Assembly: GCF_021325795.1 (NCBI RefSeq)
Contig: NZ_JAHPZX010000010.1
Coordinates: forward strand, 144,258 to 208,257
Length of the DNA: 64,000 nt
Source: Bordetella sp. LUAb4
GTDB taxonomy: Bacteria; Pseudomonadota; Gammaproteobacteria; Burkholderiales; Burkholderiaceae_B
Reading direction: 5' to 3'
This document shows, piece by piece, positions 26,784 to 34,732 of the stretch. The notes under the pieces are model-generated. The model did not search any database and was not told the DNA's origin. It saw only the letters and a program-made list of their open reading frames with translations. The position numbers and the translations under genes are program-made. The first letter of the stretch is position 1. Each line of letters opens with the position of its first letter.

Positions 26784-28124
26784 ATGAGTAACGAGGATAG
26801 GATCAAAGGGTGGCGTTCGCGCCGGAAAGAGAGCAACTACGCGGTAGGTTCGGGCGTCGCCGCCTGGCGCCTGGACCTGACGGCCTTGTTCGACGCCGAC
26901 GCCTCGGTGGCGGTGGTGCTCAAGCAGCTGGCCGCCCGGCTGCAGGGGGAGCCGCACGGTAGCGTGGCCGCCCGCCGCGCGGTGTACGACGCCCTGCAGA
27001 CCGAGTTGGACGAAGAGATCAATCGTAGTGGTCACGATGATCTGGCCGCCGACTTCGCCCGGCGCCGTCTGCGCATCGTCGTGCGGCTGCTCGAAAACGA
27101 TATCCGCGCGGGCGTGGCGGTGTTCGAGCCGGGATATATGCCGGCCAAGCTGCTGGCCGAAGATGAGCGCTTGTGTGCGGCCATCGCGCGACGGGTCGAG
27201 CGGCGCAAGACCGAAGAGGCGCAGAGCGCCCGCCGGCACGCATCGCGCAATGACATCGCGATGGAGATCGAGCTGTTGCCGGAGGAAGTCGGCGATCTGG
27301 CGATCCTGCGCGACCGGATGCGTGGCTTGCATGACGGTTATCGGGCGGGCGACGTGGACGAGGGTCGGCCCCGTCTGCGCACGTTGTTGCCGCTGTTCAT
27401 CTATCAGTTGCACGTGATGCATGGCGAAAGCCGGATCGCCTTGCTATGGGCCCTGGTGGGCCCGGTCGTCCTGCTGACGCTGATCTCTTCCCTGTATTTC
27501 CTGATGGGTACGCACTACATCCTGGGGATGGACGTGCCGACGTTTTCCCTGTTGGGCGCGACCACGTGGATCATGTTCCGGCAGATCATCTTCCGCAGCA
27601 GTACGGGGTATGTGTCCGCGCGGGCGATGTTGAACTTCCAGGGCGTCACGCCGCTGATGTGCGCGCTGGTACAGGCCATGATCTACGTGACGGTGTACCT
27701 GGTGGTGTTCGGCGTGCTGATCACCGCCGGCCACGCGCTCGATCTGATCACGCTGCCGGAGAACGTGGCCGCATTCGTACTGTTCGTCGTGCTGATGGGC
27801 GTGGGCGGCGCGGCCATGGGGGTATTGTTCGGCTCGCTGGCGACGGGGTGGCATTTTTTCCTCAGGATGGCGCCCGTGATCGAGCGGTTTCTGCAGATTT
27901 TTTCCAGCGTGTTCTTCGTTTCGGAGCAATTGCCGGAACAGCTGCGCTCTTATTTCCTGTGGTCGCCGTTCGCCCACGGCATGCAGCTCTTGCGTTCGGT
28001 GTACTTCACCAGCTATCCCTCGCAGAACGCGAGCCTGAGTTATTTCCTGACTGCCCTGGTATTCCTGGCAGTCTTCGCCCTGGCCGCGGAGCGTCTTGTC
28101 CGCAGCCAGGTCCAGCCGATGTGA
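26784..28124 (+). CDS. vexB: Capsule ABC-2 transporter permease VexB with a long N-terminal extension
   Basis: This inner-membrane subunit exports the capsule polymer. The C-terminal about 245 residues (from about 200) are a KpsM/VexB-type ABC-2 permease with six helices. They include TLLPLFIYQLHVMHGESRIALLWALVGPVV at the family N-terminus and a conserved tail with WSPFAHGMQLLRSVYF. Ahead of this is a charged, helical, presumably cytoplasmic region of about 195 residues with no membrane segment (for example ADFARRRLRIVVRLLENDIRAG). Salmonella VexB and KpsM are about 260 residues and lack it. The frame is open and uninterrupted across the junction. It starts 7 bp after vexA and is followed by vexC after 9 bp. 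Confidence 0.9.
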   Translation: MSNEDRIKGWRSRRKESNYAVGSGVAAWRLDLTALFDADASVAVVLKQLAARLQGEPHGSVAARRAVYDALQTELDEEINRSGHDDLAADFARRRLRIVVRLLENDIRAGVAVFEPGYMPAKLLAEDERLCAAIARRVERRKTEEAQSARRHASRNDIAMEIELLPEEVGDLAILRDRMRGLHDGYRAGDVDEGRPRLRTLLPLFIYQLHVMHGESRIALLWALVGPVVLLTLISSLYFLMGTHYILGMDVPTFSLLGATTWIMFRQIIFRSSTGYVSARAMLNFQGVTPLMCALVQAMIYVTVYLVVFGVLITAGHALDLITLPENVAAFVLFVVLMGVGGAAMGVLFGSLATGWHFFLRMAPVIERFLQIFSSVFFVSEQLPEQLRSYFLWSPFAHGMQLLRSVYFTSYPSQNASLSYFLTALVFLAVFALAAERLVRSQVQPM

Positions 28125-28133
28125 GCGACGACC

Positions 28134-28853
28134 ATGATCCATCTCCACGGCGTAACCGATGAACCCTATGCCTTCGGCGACAAGCAGGCGCTGCTGTCCA
28201 ATGTCGACATCGACATTCCGGTGGGGCGCTATGCACTGCTATCGCCGGCGCCCGAGCTGCATCGCCAGCTGATAGACGTGATGTGCCGCTTGCGGCCGCC
28301 ACGGCAGGGTTTCGTGACGCACGACGGCAGCGTGTCGTGGGCGATCGGACGGCAGGGTTTCATACGCGGCAAGGCTACCGGCCTGAACATCATCGAGTTC
28401 GTCGCCGATCTGTACGAGATCGACGCGGATGCGACGTTCGAACTGGTTGCGGATCTCATCAGCGATCCCAGAGTCCTGGCGCGGCCCATGGAACATTGGC
28501 CGCTCTACCTGCGGCAGGAATTCTCGTTCGCGCTGGCGTTGGCACCCGCTTTCGACGTCTATGTCATCGAAGGGGCCATCCCTTTCGAGCCCTGCCGTTT
28601 CACCCGTCTATGGCTGTCGCTGTTCGAAGAACGGCTGATAGGCCGGACGCTTATTTTTTCCAGTTATCGCCAGAACCAGATGGCAGATTACTGCCTCAAA
28701 GGCCTGATTTATGAACGAAGCACCCTCAGAATCGAAGACGACCTCGACCAGTGCATCCGCAAATTCCCCCCAAGACGATCGAGGAGTGAATCCGGCAGCG
28801 CAGGCGAGGACGTCCTCGGAGGCAGCTTCGGGGACGGCCAGCTCGGCTTCTGA
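28134..28853 (+). CDS. vexC: VexC-like capsule ABC transporter ATP-binding subunit with degenerate nucleotide site
   Basis: This 239-residue protein sits exactly where VexC/KpsT is encoded and aligns with it along its length (IPVGRYALLS, the GSVSWAIGRQGFIRGKATGLNIIEFVADLYEID block, FSFALALAPAFDVYVIEGAIPF). The ATPase motifs, however, are lost. The Walker A position reads LSPAPELHR (about 36-44), with no Gly-Lys-Ser/Thr. The signature region reads HWPLYLRQE instead of SSGM. Walker B has VIEG (144-147) where LIDE is expected. The switch histidine is not evident in IFSSYRQNQ. The last 47 residues are encoded in a 143-bp overlap with vexD. It is either a pseudo-ATPase scaffold or an atypical nucleotide-binding subunit. 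Confidence 0.85.
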   Translation: MIHLHGVTDEPYAFGDKQALLSNVDIDIPVGRYALLSPAPELHRQLIDVMCRLRPPRQGFVTHDGSVSWAIGRQGFIRGKATGLNIIEFVADLYEIDADATFELVADLISDPRVLARPMEHWPLYLRQEFSFALALAPAFDVYVIEGAIPFEPCRFTRLWLSLFEERLIGRTLIFSSYRQNQMADYCLKGLIYERSTLRIEDDLDQCIRKFPPRRSRSESGSAGEDVLGGSFGDGQLGF

Positions 28854-30000
28854 GGGATCATCGGAAATCGAGCGCCGTCGCCGGGAGCGCCAGTCGTCGC
28901 TGCGCGGCCGCCGCCGTTATCGCTGGATCAACGCGGTCATTGTCGTCGCGCCGGTCGTGCTGGCCCTGGTCTATGTATTCCACGTCGCCACGCCGCGCTA
29001 CGAAGCGGAGTCGCGCTTTTTCGTGCAGTCGAGTTCCGGCCAGCAGGGCGGAGGCGCGGCCAATCTGCTTACCACCGGCAATATGGGCGGCATGCTGGGC
29101 GGTTTCGTGGATGGATGGGCCGTGACCGACTTCCTCAAGTCGCGCGACTGCATGCGGCAGCTGGATCAGAAGATCGGCTTGCGCCGTTACCTGGTCAACA
29201 AGGGGCTGGACCCGGCCAACCGTCTGGCGGAAGACGCCAGCGAAGATGAGCTCTATCGCGCGTATCAGGCGTCGGTCACGGTTTCCTTCAACGTGCTGGA
29301 GCAGATCGACGTTCTGCGTGTGAGCGGGTTCTCGCCGCAGGATTCGGAGACCCTGTCGAAGGCCTTGATCAGCCTGGCCGAAGACTTCGTCAGCCAGATG
29401 AACGAGAAGGGCGTGGCCGACAAGTTGAAAGTGAGCCAGGAGTCGCTCACCCGGGCGGAGCAGAAGGCACGCGATGCACGCGATGCGCTGACGGCCTGGC
29501 GCACGGCCCACGGCAATATCGATCCGACGGCGACGGTGTCGATGCTGTTGAATCTGTCGGGCCAGCTCGAAGGAGAGCTGAGTAGCGCGCAGATCAATCT
29601 GGACAAGATCCGCGCGCTGGGCAATAAGGATCATCCCATGCTGCGGCCTGCCGAACTGCAAGTCGCGGCGCTGCAGAAACGGCTGGTGTCTTTGCGGCAT
29701 CGCCTGAGCGGACAGGGCACCACGGAGGCGACGATGCTCAAGTCCTATGAGGGGCTGCGCAATACGCAGATGTTCGCCGAGTCCAACCTGACGCTGGCGC
29801 AGCAGTCTTATCAGCAGGCCATGGTGGATACGCTGAGATTGCAGCGCTATCTGTCCATCATCGCGCAGCCCGTGCCCACCGACCGGCCCAGCAGCCCGCG
29901 CCTGGGTATCCTGTTGCTGGAAGCGCTGGCCCTTGGTTTCGTGCTGATGTTCATCTTCCGCATCGCGCTGGCTTTGTTGAGGGGGCTACGTCATGGTTGA
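28711..30000 (+). CDS. vexD: Capsule export inner-membrane/periplasmic protein VexD (KpsE/BexC family)
   Basis: This 429-residue polysaccharide co-polymerase-like adaptor bridges the inner-membrane ABC transporter and VexA. The layout is typical: a cytoplasmic N-terminus, helix 1 at about 73-91 (NAVIVVAPVVLALVYVFHV) followed by ATPRYEAESRFFVQS, a long periplasmic coiled-coil region, and helix 2 at about 403-424 near the C-terminus. The cytoplasmic tail is unusual: about 70 residues rich in Ser/Thr/Ala, the first 47 of which are encoded over the vexC 3' end in another frame. ATG 28711 has AAAGG at 8 bp, supporting this start. Confidence 0.92.
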   Translation: MNEAPSESKTTSTSASANSPQDDRGVNPAAQARTSSEAASGTASSASEGSSEIERRRRERQSSLRGRRRYRWINAVIVVAPVVLALVYVFHVATPRYEAESRFFVQSSSGQQGGGAANLLTTGNMGGMLGGFVDGWAVTDFLKSRDCMRQLDQKIGLRRYLVNKGLDPANRLAEDASEDELYRAYQASVTVSFNVLEQIDVLRVSGFSPQDSETLSKALISLAEDFVSQMNEKGVADKLKVSQESLTRAEQKARDARDALTAWRTAHGNIDPTATVSMLLNLSGQLEGELSSAQINLDKIRALGNKDHPMLRPAELQVAALQKRLVSLRHRLSGQGTTEATMLKSYEGLRNTQMFAESNLTLAQQSYQQAMVDTLRLQRYLSIIAQPVPTDRPSSPRLGILLLEALALGFVLMFIFRIALALLRGLRHG

Positions 30001-32035
30001 TATGGCTATCGAAGATCGTCCTGGGAATGGGCTTGTAAGTCCGGGGGTAAGTCCGGGGGTAAGTCCTGACGCAAGTCTTGACGCAAGTCCTGGCGCGGGT
30101 TCCGCCGCGGATTCCGGCTCGGCGGGCGCCGCCGCGTCAGCCGACGCCACGGCCATGGCCGCTTTGCTCGATGTCATCAAGGCTATACGCGGCGCGGCGG
30201 ATCCTGGCAGGGAAATGCCCCGGCTTGCCGCCGCGCTGGCGCAGGCGCGGCCGGCCAATGGGCGGCGCGAGATCAAGCGCCTGCTTGTGTCTCCTTTCGT
30301 GAAGGAAGGGGCGTTCGCGCCCGCCATCGCCGCGCTCGACATACTCGTGGACGCCTACCCGTCGCACGCCGACGATCACCGTATGCTGGCGAGCCTGTTG
30401 GGACGGACGGAACAGTGGGATCGCGCCATCGCCCAGGCCGACACCGCCGGCGCGATAGAACCCGATGCGGCGGTGCTGCAGGGCGCGCGGATTCAGCTGC
30501 GCTTGCAGGCGGGGCGGGTGGCCGATGCGGCGGCCGTTGCGCGGGCCACGCTCGGCCTGGTCGAAGGGGCTCGGCGCAATTCGTCCGGCGCCGACGTATC
30601 CGTCTGGATGCTGGCATTCATGCGCAACGGCGATACCGCCGAGGCAGCGGAAATCGCCGCGGCGCTGGATCCTCAAAAGCTGCCCAACGAACGCGTGGCG
30701 ACGATGGCCGTGCGTGCCTTGCTCGAGGATGGCAGGGTAGGGACTGCCGTGTGGCTCGGCGCCGCCGCCTTGAGCGCGGGTCACGATTGCGCGGCCTTGC
30801 GCACCAGTCTGGGCCAGGCTTATCTCAAGCGCGGTAGCGAGGAAGACCGCAAGGTGCATGCGCTGGCGCAGTTCGAGGCTGGCCTGGCGCTGGCGCCGAC
30901 GGACGTGCGCCTGCTGTCCTTGCACGGCGAAACGCTGTTGCGCGCCGGACGCTACAAGGCGGCCTTGGCGCCTTTGAAGCAGGCCGTCGAACTGGCACCG
31001 GACCTGGAGCAGACGCGGGGGCTCTATGCGCGCGCGCTGCGTTATTCCATGCAGTACGGCGAAGCCGCGGACCAGATGAAGGCGCTGCTGGAAAAATCCC
31101 CCGACAAGGTGCTGTGGCAGCGCGCCACCATCGGTGCGCTGTCCCAGGCCGGCCGCAAGGACGAAGCGCACGCCCTGTTCAAGCTGTACGTGGCGAAGCG
31201 AGGTGCCCAGCTTCCAGAGACCTTTCAGGAAGCGCTCGCGCAACTTGAAGAACGGCTCGATACGGCGCCCATACCGCGGGCTCGCTTCGACTGGGCGTGG
31301 TCGCTGCGTGGCGATACCACGATCGACCGTGCCGAGTGGGAGCGCAAGGCACGCTGGGGCCATTTGATCGATCACCTGCTGTTCGATTGGCTCGAATGCC
31401 GTGAGGACCAGGTCGAAGAGGCGATGACCGTGCTTGGCGACCTGGACCGTGGCGAACGTTTCTTCGCGCCGTTGCTGGCCGCCGGCCGGGGCGTCGTGGT
31501 GGCCACGGCCCACGTCGGCCCCATGTACGCGGGGCTGATGGCGCTGGAGTTGCTGGGCATTCCGTCACGTTGGCTCGCCACCGCGCCGACCATCGCCCAG
31601 AGCAGCTATGCGCCCGCTTTGATCTCCACCGCCGACCAGACCGAGGCCCAGGTAGCCAAGGCTTGCCTGCGCGCGCTCGGATCGGGTTACGTGTTGTGTC
31701 TGGCGATCGACGGTGCCGCGAACCCGGCCGCGCCCCGTACGACCTTCGAAGGACAGGATGTCACCTACTCGAGTTTCGCGGCGCATATGGCGCATCGCCT
31801 CGGCGTGCCATCGGTGTTCTATGCCCCGCGCTGGGAAGACGGTCACGTTACGTACACCCTCGAAATGCTTCCCGCGGCCAAGCCGGGCGAAGATGCGGAG
31901 GCTTATGCGCAGCGCTGGCAGCAGGCTTATTTCGAACGGCTCAGGGAACACCTGGCCGGGCCGCCGGAGAATCTGCGCATGAGCGGCGGCATCTGGCGGC
32001 ACGTGCAGCCGGCGGATCGATCCGCGTTGCCCTAG
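29993..32035 (+). CDS. vexE: VexE-like capsule terminal acyltransferase with TPR region
   Basis: This 680-residue protein is the hallmark of Vi-type loci. VexE is known to install the reducing-end lipid anchor that holds the Vi capsule on the cell. After a low-complexity start there are TPR-like helical repeats (about 60-430) and a C-terminal lysophospholipid-acyltransferase/HtrB-like domain (about 440-670). A possible catalytic His lies in VVATAHVGPMYAGLMALELLGIP. ATG 29993 overlaps the vexD stop by 8 bp. Residues 15-35 are coded by five 12-bp repeats (VSPGVSPGVSPDASLDASPGA). The polymer is therefore probably lipid-anchored as in Salmonella Typhi. Confidence 0.87.
   Translation: MVDMAIEDRPGNGLVSPGVSPGVSPDASLDASPGAGSAADSGSAGAAASADATAMAALLDVIKAIRGAADPGREMPRLAAALAQARPANGRREIKRLLVSPFVKEGAFAPAIAALDILVDAYPSHADDHRMLASLLGRTEQWDRAIAQADTAGAIEPDAAVLQGARIQLRLQAGRVADAAAVARATLGLVEGARRNSSGADVSVWMLAFMRNGDTAEAAEIAAALDPQKLPNERVATMAVRALLEDGRVGTAVWLGAAALSAGHDCAALRTSLGQAYLKRGSEEDRKVHALAQFEAGLALAPTDVRLLSLHGETLLRAGRYKAALAPLKQAVELAPDLEQTRGLYARALRYSMQYGEAADQMKALLEKSPDKVLWQRATIGALSQAGRKDEAHALFKLYVAKRGAQLPETFQEALAQLEERLDTAPIPRARFDWAWSLRGDTTIDRAEWERKARWGHLIDHLLFDWLECREDQVEEAMTVLGDLDRGERFFAPLLAAGRGVVVATAHVGPMYAGLMALELLGIPSRWLATAPTIAQSSYAPALISTADQTEAQVAKACLRALGSGYVLCLAIDGAANPAAPRTTFEGQDVTYSSFAAHMAHRLGVPSVFYAPRWEDGHVTYTLEMLPAAKPGEDAEAYAQRWQQAYFERLREHLAGPPENLRMSGGIWRHVQPADRSALP
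30037..30096 (+). repeat. Five 12-bp tandem repeats inside vexE
   Basis: Five contiguous 12-bp units begin AAGTC (AAGTCCGGGGGT twice, then three AAGTC-TGACGC/TGGCGC variants). They encode a four-residue Ser-Pro/Asp-Gly/Ala-Val/Ser repeat at the N-terminus of the acyltransferase. Copy-number change would keep frame. Confidence 0.85.
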
Positions 32036-32127
32036 GGCCTGTGGGCAGGCCCCGGTTCGCTGAAACGTTGAAAGCGACGATCTCAATGTTTTCAGAGGAC
32101 TAGCAAGTGAAGACGGAGTGATGTTTC

Positions 32128-33396
32128 ATGAATGCGAAGATGAACAGGATGCGCTGGCTGCTTGCCTGCGCCGTGGTATCCGGCCTGGCGGTCGGCGCAG
32201 CGGCGAACGCCGCCAGTGCTGCCCGTGGGTCCAGCGCTACGAGAGAAACCAGTGCTGCCGGTGCCAGCGAATCATGCAAAGTCGCGGACCAGCAATGTCC
32301 CTTCGTGTCATCGCTGCTGCAGCAACGTGAAGGTTACGGTGCCAAGGCGACGGGCGGCCTGGGAGGCCAGGTTGTCGAAGTCACATCCGACCAGGACTCG
32401 GGACCCGGCACCTTGCGGGCCGCCTTGGAGCATGCGAAGAAAGGGCCGACATGGATACGCTTTGCTTCTGACCTGACCATCACGCTGGACAAGCAGTTGC
32501 GCGTGCCCTCGAACACCACGGTCGATGGACGCGGCAGGAAGGTCACCCTGCTGGACGACGGTCTGGGCGTGTACGGCAGCACCAACGTCATCCTGACGCA
32601 TGTCACGATAGACGGCCGCCTGAAGCGATTCACCCAGGCGGTGAACGTGGCCAACGACTGCCGCGATGTGTGGGTGGACCATATGGATCTGTCACGCATG
32701 TCCGATCGGCTGCTGAATGTGAAGAACGGCTCGACCGATGTCACGGTATCTTGGAATAAATTCCATAACTCAAACAAGGTGATGTTGCTCAACAACATTA
32801 CTTCCAAGGATCTTTTCAAGAACTACGAACGCGACAGGATTGCCCGCGTGACGGTGCACCACAATTATTTCGTCGACACGATGCAGCGCAATCCGCGCGC
32901 GCAGTTCGGCACCTTCCATCTGTTCAACAACTTGCTGGAGAACTGGGATTTCTACGGCATGAGTTTCAGCCTGCAGGCGCGGGCCCTGGTCGAAGGCAAT
33001 ATGTTCAGCAATTACGCCCAGCGCAGGTGCACGGAGCCTACTTTTTTTCCCACGACGGAGGGCGTGAAGGCCAACTATTGCAACTACATCCCGGGCGCGC
33101 CCAAGCGTAGCGCCTTGGGCAATGGCGAATCCGATCGGGAGAACTACGAGCGGTCTAAGGGGCAGTATGGCTACAAGCACGACTACCTGGCGTCGCTGCG
33201 TCTGAGGGACAATCTGTACTTGGGGGATGCCAAGCCGGCATTGGAAGACCATCAGGCCGACGAGGTACCCGCGCCGCCATACTGCTATGGATACGAAAAG
33301 GCGACCCCGGAGCTGGCGGAAAAAATCCGCAAGTTCGCCGGCAATACCTCCGAGACCACGCCGGTATTCACGCCGCGCACCGGGGTGTGCCCCTGA
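32128..33396 (+). CDS. vexL: VexL-like periplasmic capsule lyase, pectate lyase (PL1) family
   Basis: This secreted 422-residue parallel beta-helix polysaccharide lyase has a signal peptide over about residues 1-31 (MRWLLACAVVSGLAVGAAANA core). The Pec-lyase C landmarks are present: VPSNTTVDGRGRKVTLLDDG, the metal-site strand DVWVDHMDLSRMSDRLLNVKNGSTDVTVSWNKFH, and the catalytic-arginine region MQRNPRAQFGTFHLFNNLLENW. Pectate lyases cleave alpha-1,4-galacturonate by beta-elimination. Vi is an alpha-1,4 N-acetylgalactosaminuronate, and a periplasmic Vi lyase (VexL) of this family is known from Achromobacter. It follows vexE by 92 bp and would clear polymer that stalls in the periplasm. Confidence 0.88.
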   Translation: MNAKMNRMRWLLACAVVSGLAVGAAANAASAARGSSATRETSAAGASESCKVADQQCPFVSSLLQQREGYGAKATGGLGGQVVEVTSDQDSGPGTLRAALEHAKKGPTWIRFASDLTITLDKQLRVPSNTTVDGRGRKVTLLDDGLGVYGSTNVILTHVTIDGRLKRFTQAVNVANDCRDVWVDHMDLSRMSDRLLNVKNGSTDVTVSWNKFHNSNKVMLLNNITSKDLFKNYERDRIARVTVHHNYFVDTMQRNPRAQFGTFHLFNNLLENWDFYGMSFSLQARALVEGNMFSNYAQRRCTEPTFFPTTEGVKANYCNYIPGAPKRSALGNGESDRENYERSKGQYGYKHDYLASLRLRDNLYLGDAKPALEDHQADEVPAPPYCYGYEKATPELAEKIRKFAGNTSETTPVFTPRTGVCP

Positions 33397-33432
33397 CGGT
33401 GCCGCACGCGGGTCACTGACACCGCTTCTCAC

Positions 33433-33460
33433 GCAGATGCGCCTTTGCGGCGGCATCTGC
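33433..33460 (+). terminator. Hairpin after vexL, possible terminator
   Basis: GCAGATGC-GCC and GGC-(G)-GCATCTGC pair around a TTTGC loop, 36 bp after the vexL stop. It is a strong stem with one bulged G, followed by a GC-rich stretch rather than a T-run, so factor-assisted rather than classical intrinsic termination would be expected. Confidence 0.45.
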
Positions 33461-33594
33461 CCGGGCGGGGGGACGCCTGAATTTCTGTCCGGGCCAATTT
33501 CAAAGATTGGCGCAACAATCTGTTGCTAGCCTGTTTTCCTGGGTTGACGCACTGGCTGTGAGCCAGAAGCGCGATGCCGTCGAGGGGAAGCACG

Positions 33595-34590
33595 GTGAAA
33601 CATTCCGCCAAAGTGCCAGCAGGCTTCAAGGTTCATGCCGCCCGTCATCCGATGTCCGGACTGGCGGACGGCGGGCCGGACCATAGCGAATCGAACCATA
33701 GCGGGTCGGACGGCGGGCCGCGCTCAGCGCGCGGCCGTGCGTCCGATTGGACCTATCACTGCGCCCTCAATCTGCTTAAGTTTCCTGTCGACGAAGCGAT
33801 CTTCCGGCAGTTGGCATTCATGGGCGAGGACGCCAGGGTCGACCGAGCCTGGTTGCTCGAATACAGCGGCGACATGCTGCGCTTTCGTAATACCCACGAG
33901 TGGTGCCGCGAGCGGACCCCCTCGTTTGTCGCCGAATTGCAGGAAGCGCCGACCACGCTGATCGCCTGGCTACACAAATACATGATGCGGGGACAGGCGG
34001 TTGCTGTATCGGATACGGCGCATTTGCCACGCACGGCACGCACCCTTCAGGTCGAGTTCCTGCGCCAGGGAAACAGAAGTGTCCTCAGCGTGCCGGTTCT
34101 TCATGAAGGGAAGCTGTACGGCATCGTCGGTTTCGATACCGTGGTCGATCAGCGTGCCTGGACCGACGACGAGATCGACGCCTTGTTTCGCTGCGCCGGC
34201 CTGATCGCGCAGGCCAGGTTCGGTAATGGCCCGCGGCTTGGCGCGGACGGGCGGCCGCCTTCTCTCATTTACTTGAGCATGCGTGGCATGGTTCGCGGCG
34301 TCGAGCCCGAATCCATCGTGGGCGTGCGCTCGGCGGGCAACTACAGCGAAATCTGGTTGGATAGCGGGGCCATGGTGCTGGATTCGCGTGCCCTGGGCAT
34401 GTGGTCGAGTCTGCTGCCCGGAAAGTTCTTCTTTCGCATCCACCGCAACGCCATCATCAATTCCCTGCACGTACTGGACGTGGATCGCCGCAGTGTCGAC
34501 CGCTGGCAGATACGCATGCGCTCGGCCGAGCGCAGCTGGTCGGTGTCGCGTTCGTATCGGCAGCATCTGCGGCAGCGCATGGGAATCTGA
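33595..34590 (+). CDS. GAF-LytTR transcriptional regulator
   Basis: This is a one-component regulator of about 331 residues. A central GAF-like sensor domain (about 55-205, for example NRSVLSVPVLHEGKLYGIVGFDTV) precedes a C-terminal LytTR DNA-binding domain (about 232-330: VEPESIVGVRSAGNYSEIWL, then PGKFFFRIHRNAIINSLHV, the recognition strand region). GTG 33595 has AGGGG at a good distance; an upstream in-frame ATG at 33574 is the alternative. The first 45 or so residues are disordered and contain a small duplication (NHSGSD/DHSESN). It lies between vexL and the AmpH-like gene and is a candidate controller of either. Confidence 0.87.
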   Translation: MKHSAKVPAGFKVHAARHPMSGLADGGPDHSESNHSGSDGGPRSARGRASDWTYHCALNLLKFPVDEAIFRQLAFMGEDARVDRAWLLEYSGDMLRFRNTHEWCRERTPSFVAELQEAPTTLIAWLHKYMMRGQAVAVSDTAHLPRTARTLQVEFLRQGNRSVLSVPVLHEGKLYGIVGFDTVVDQRAWTDDEIDALFRCAGLIAQARFGNGPRLGADGRPPSLIYLSMRGMVRGVEPESIVGVRSAGNYSEIWLDSGAMVLDSRALGMWSSLLPGKFFFRIHRNAIINSLHVLDVDRRSVDRWQIRMRSAERSWSVSRSYRQHLRQRMGI

Positions 34591-34732
34591 GCCAACCCGC
34601 AATCTCACCGACGCATGCGATTCATCAAACCGGCATGTCGTTTCGTCCTTGTGTAGTAGCCATACGCATGGTTTTTGGGATGATTTCATCTGGCTTGAAA
34701 TTCCCGCCATGCGCACTTTAGAGAGAATCGGC

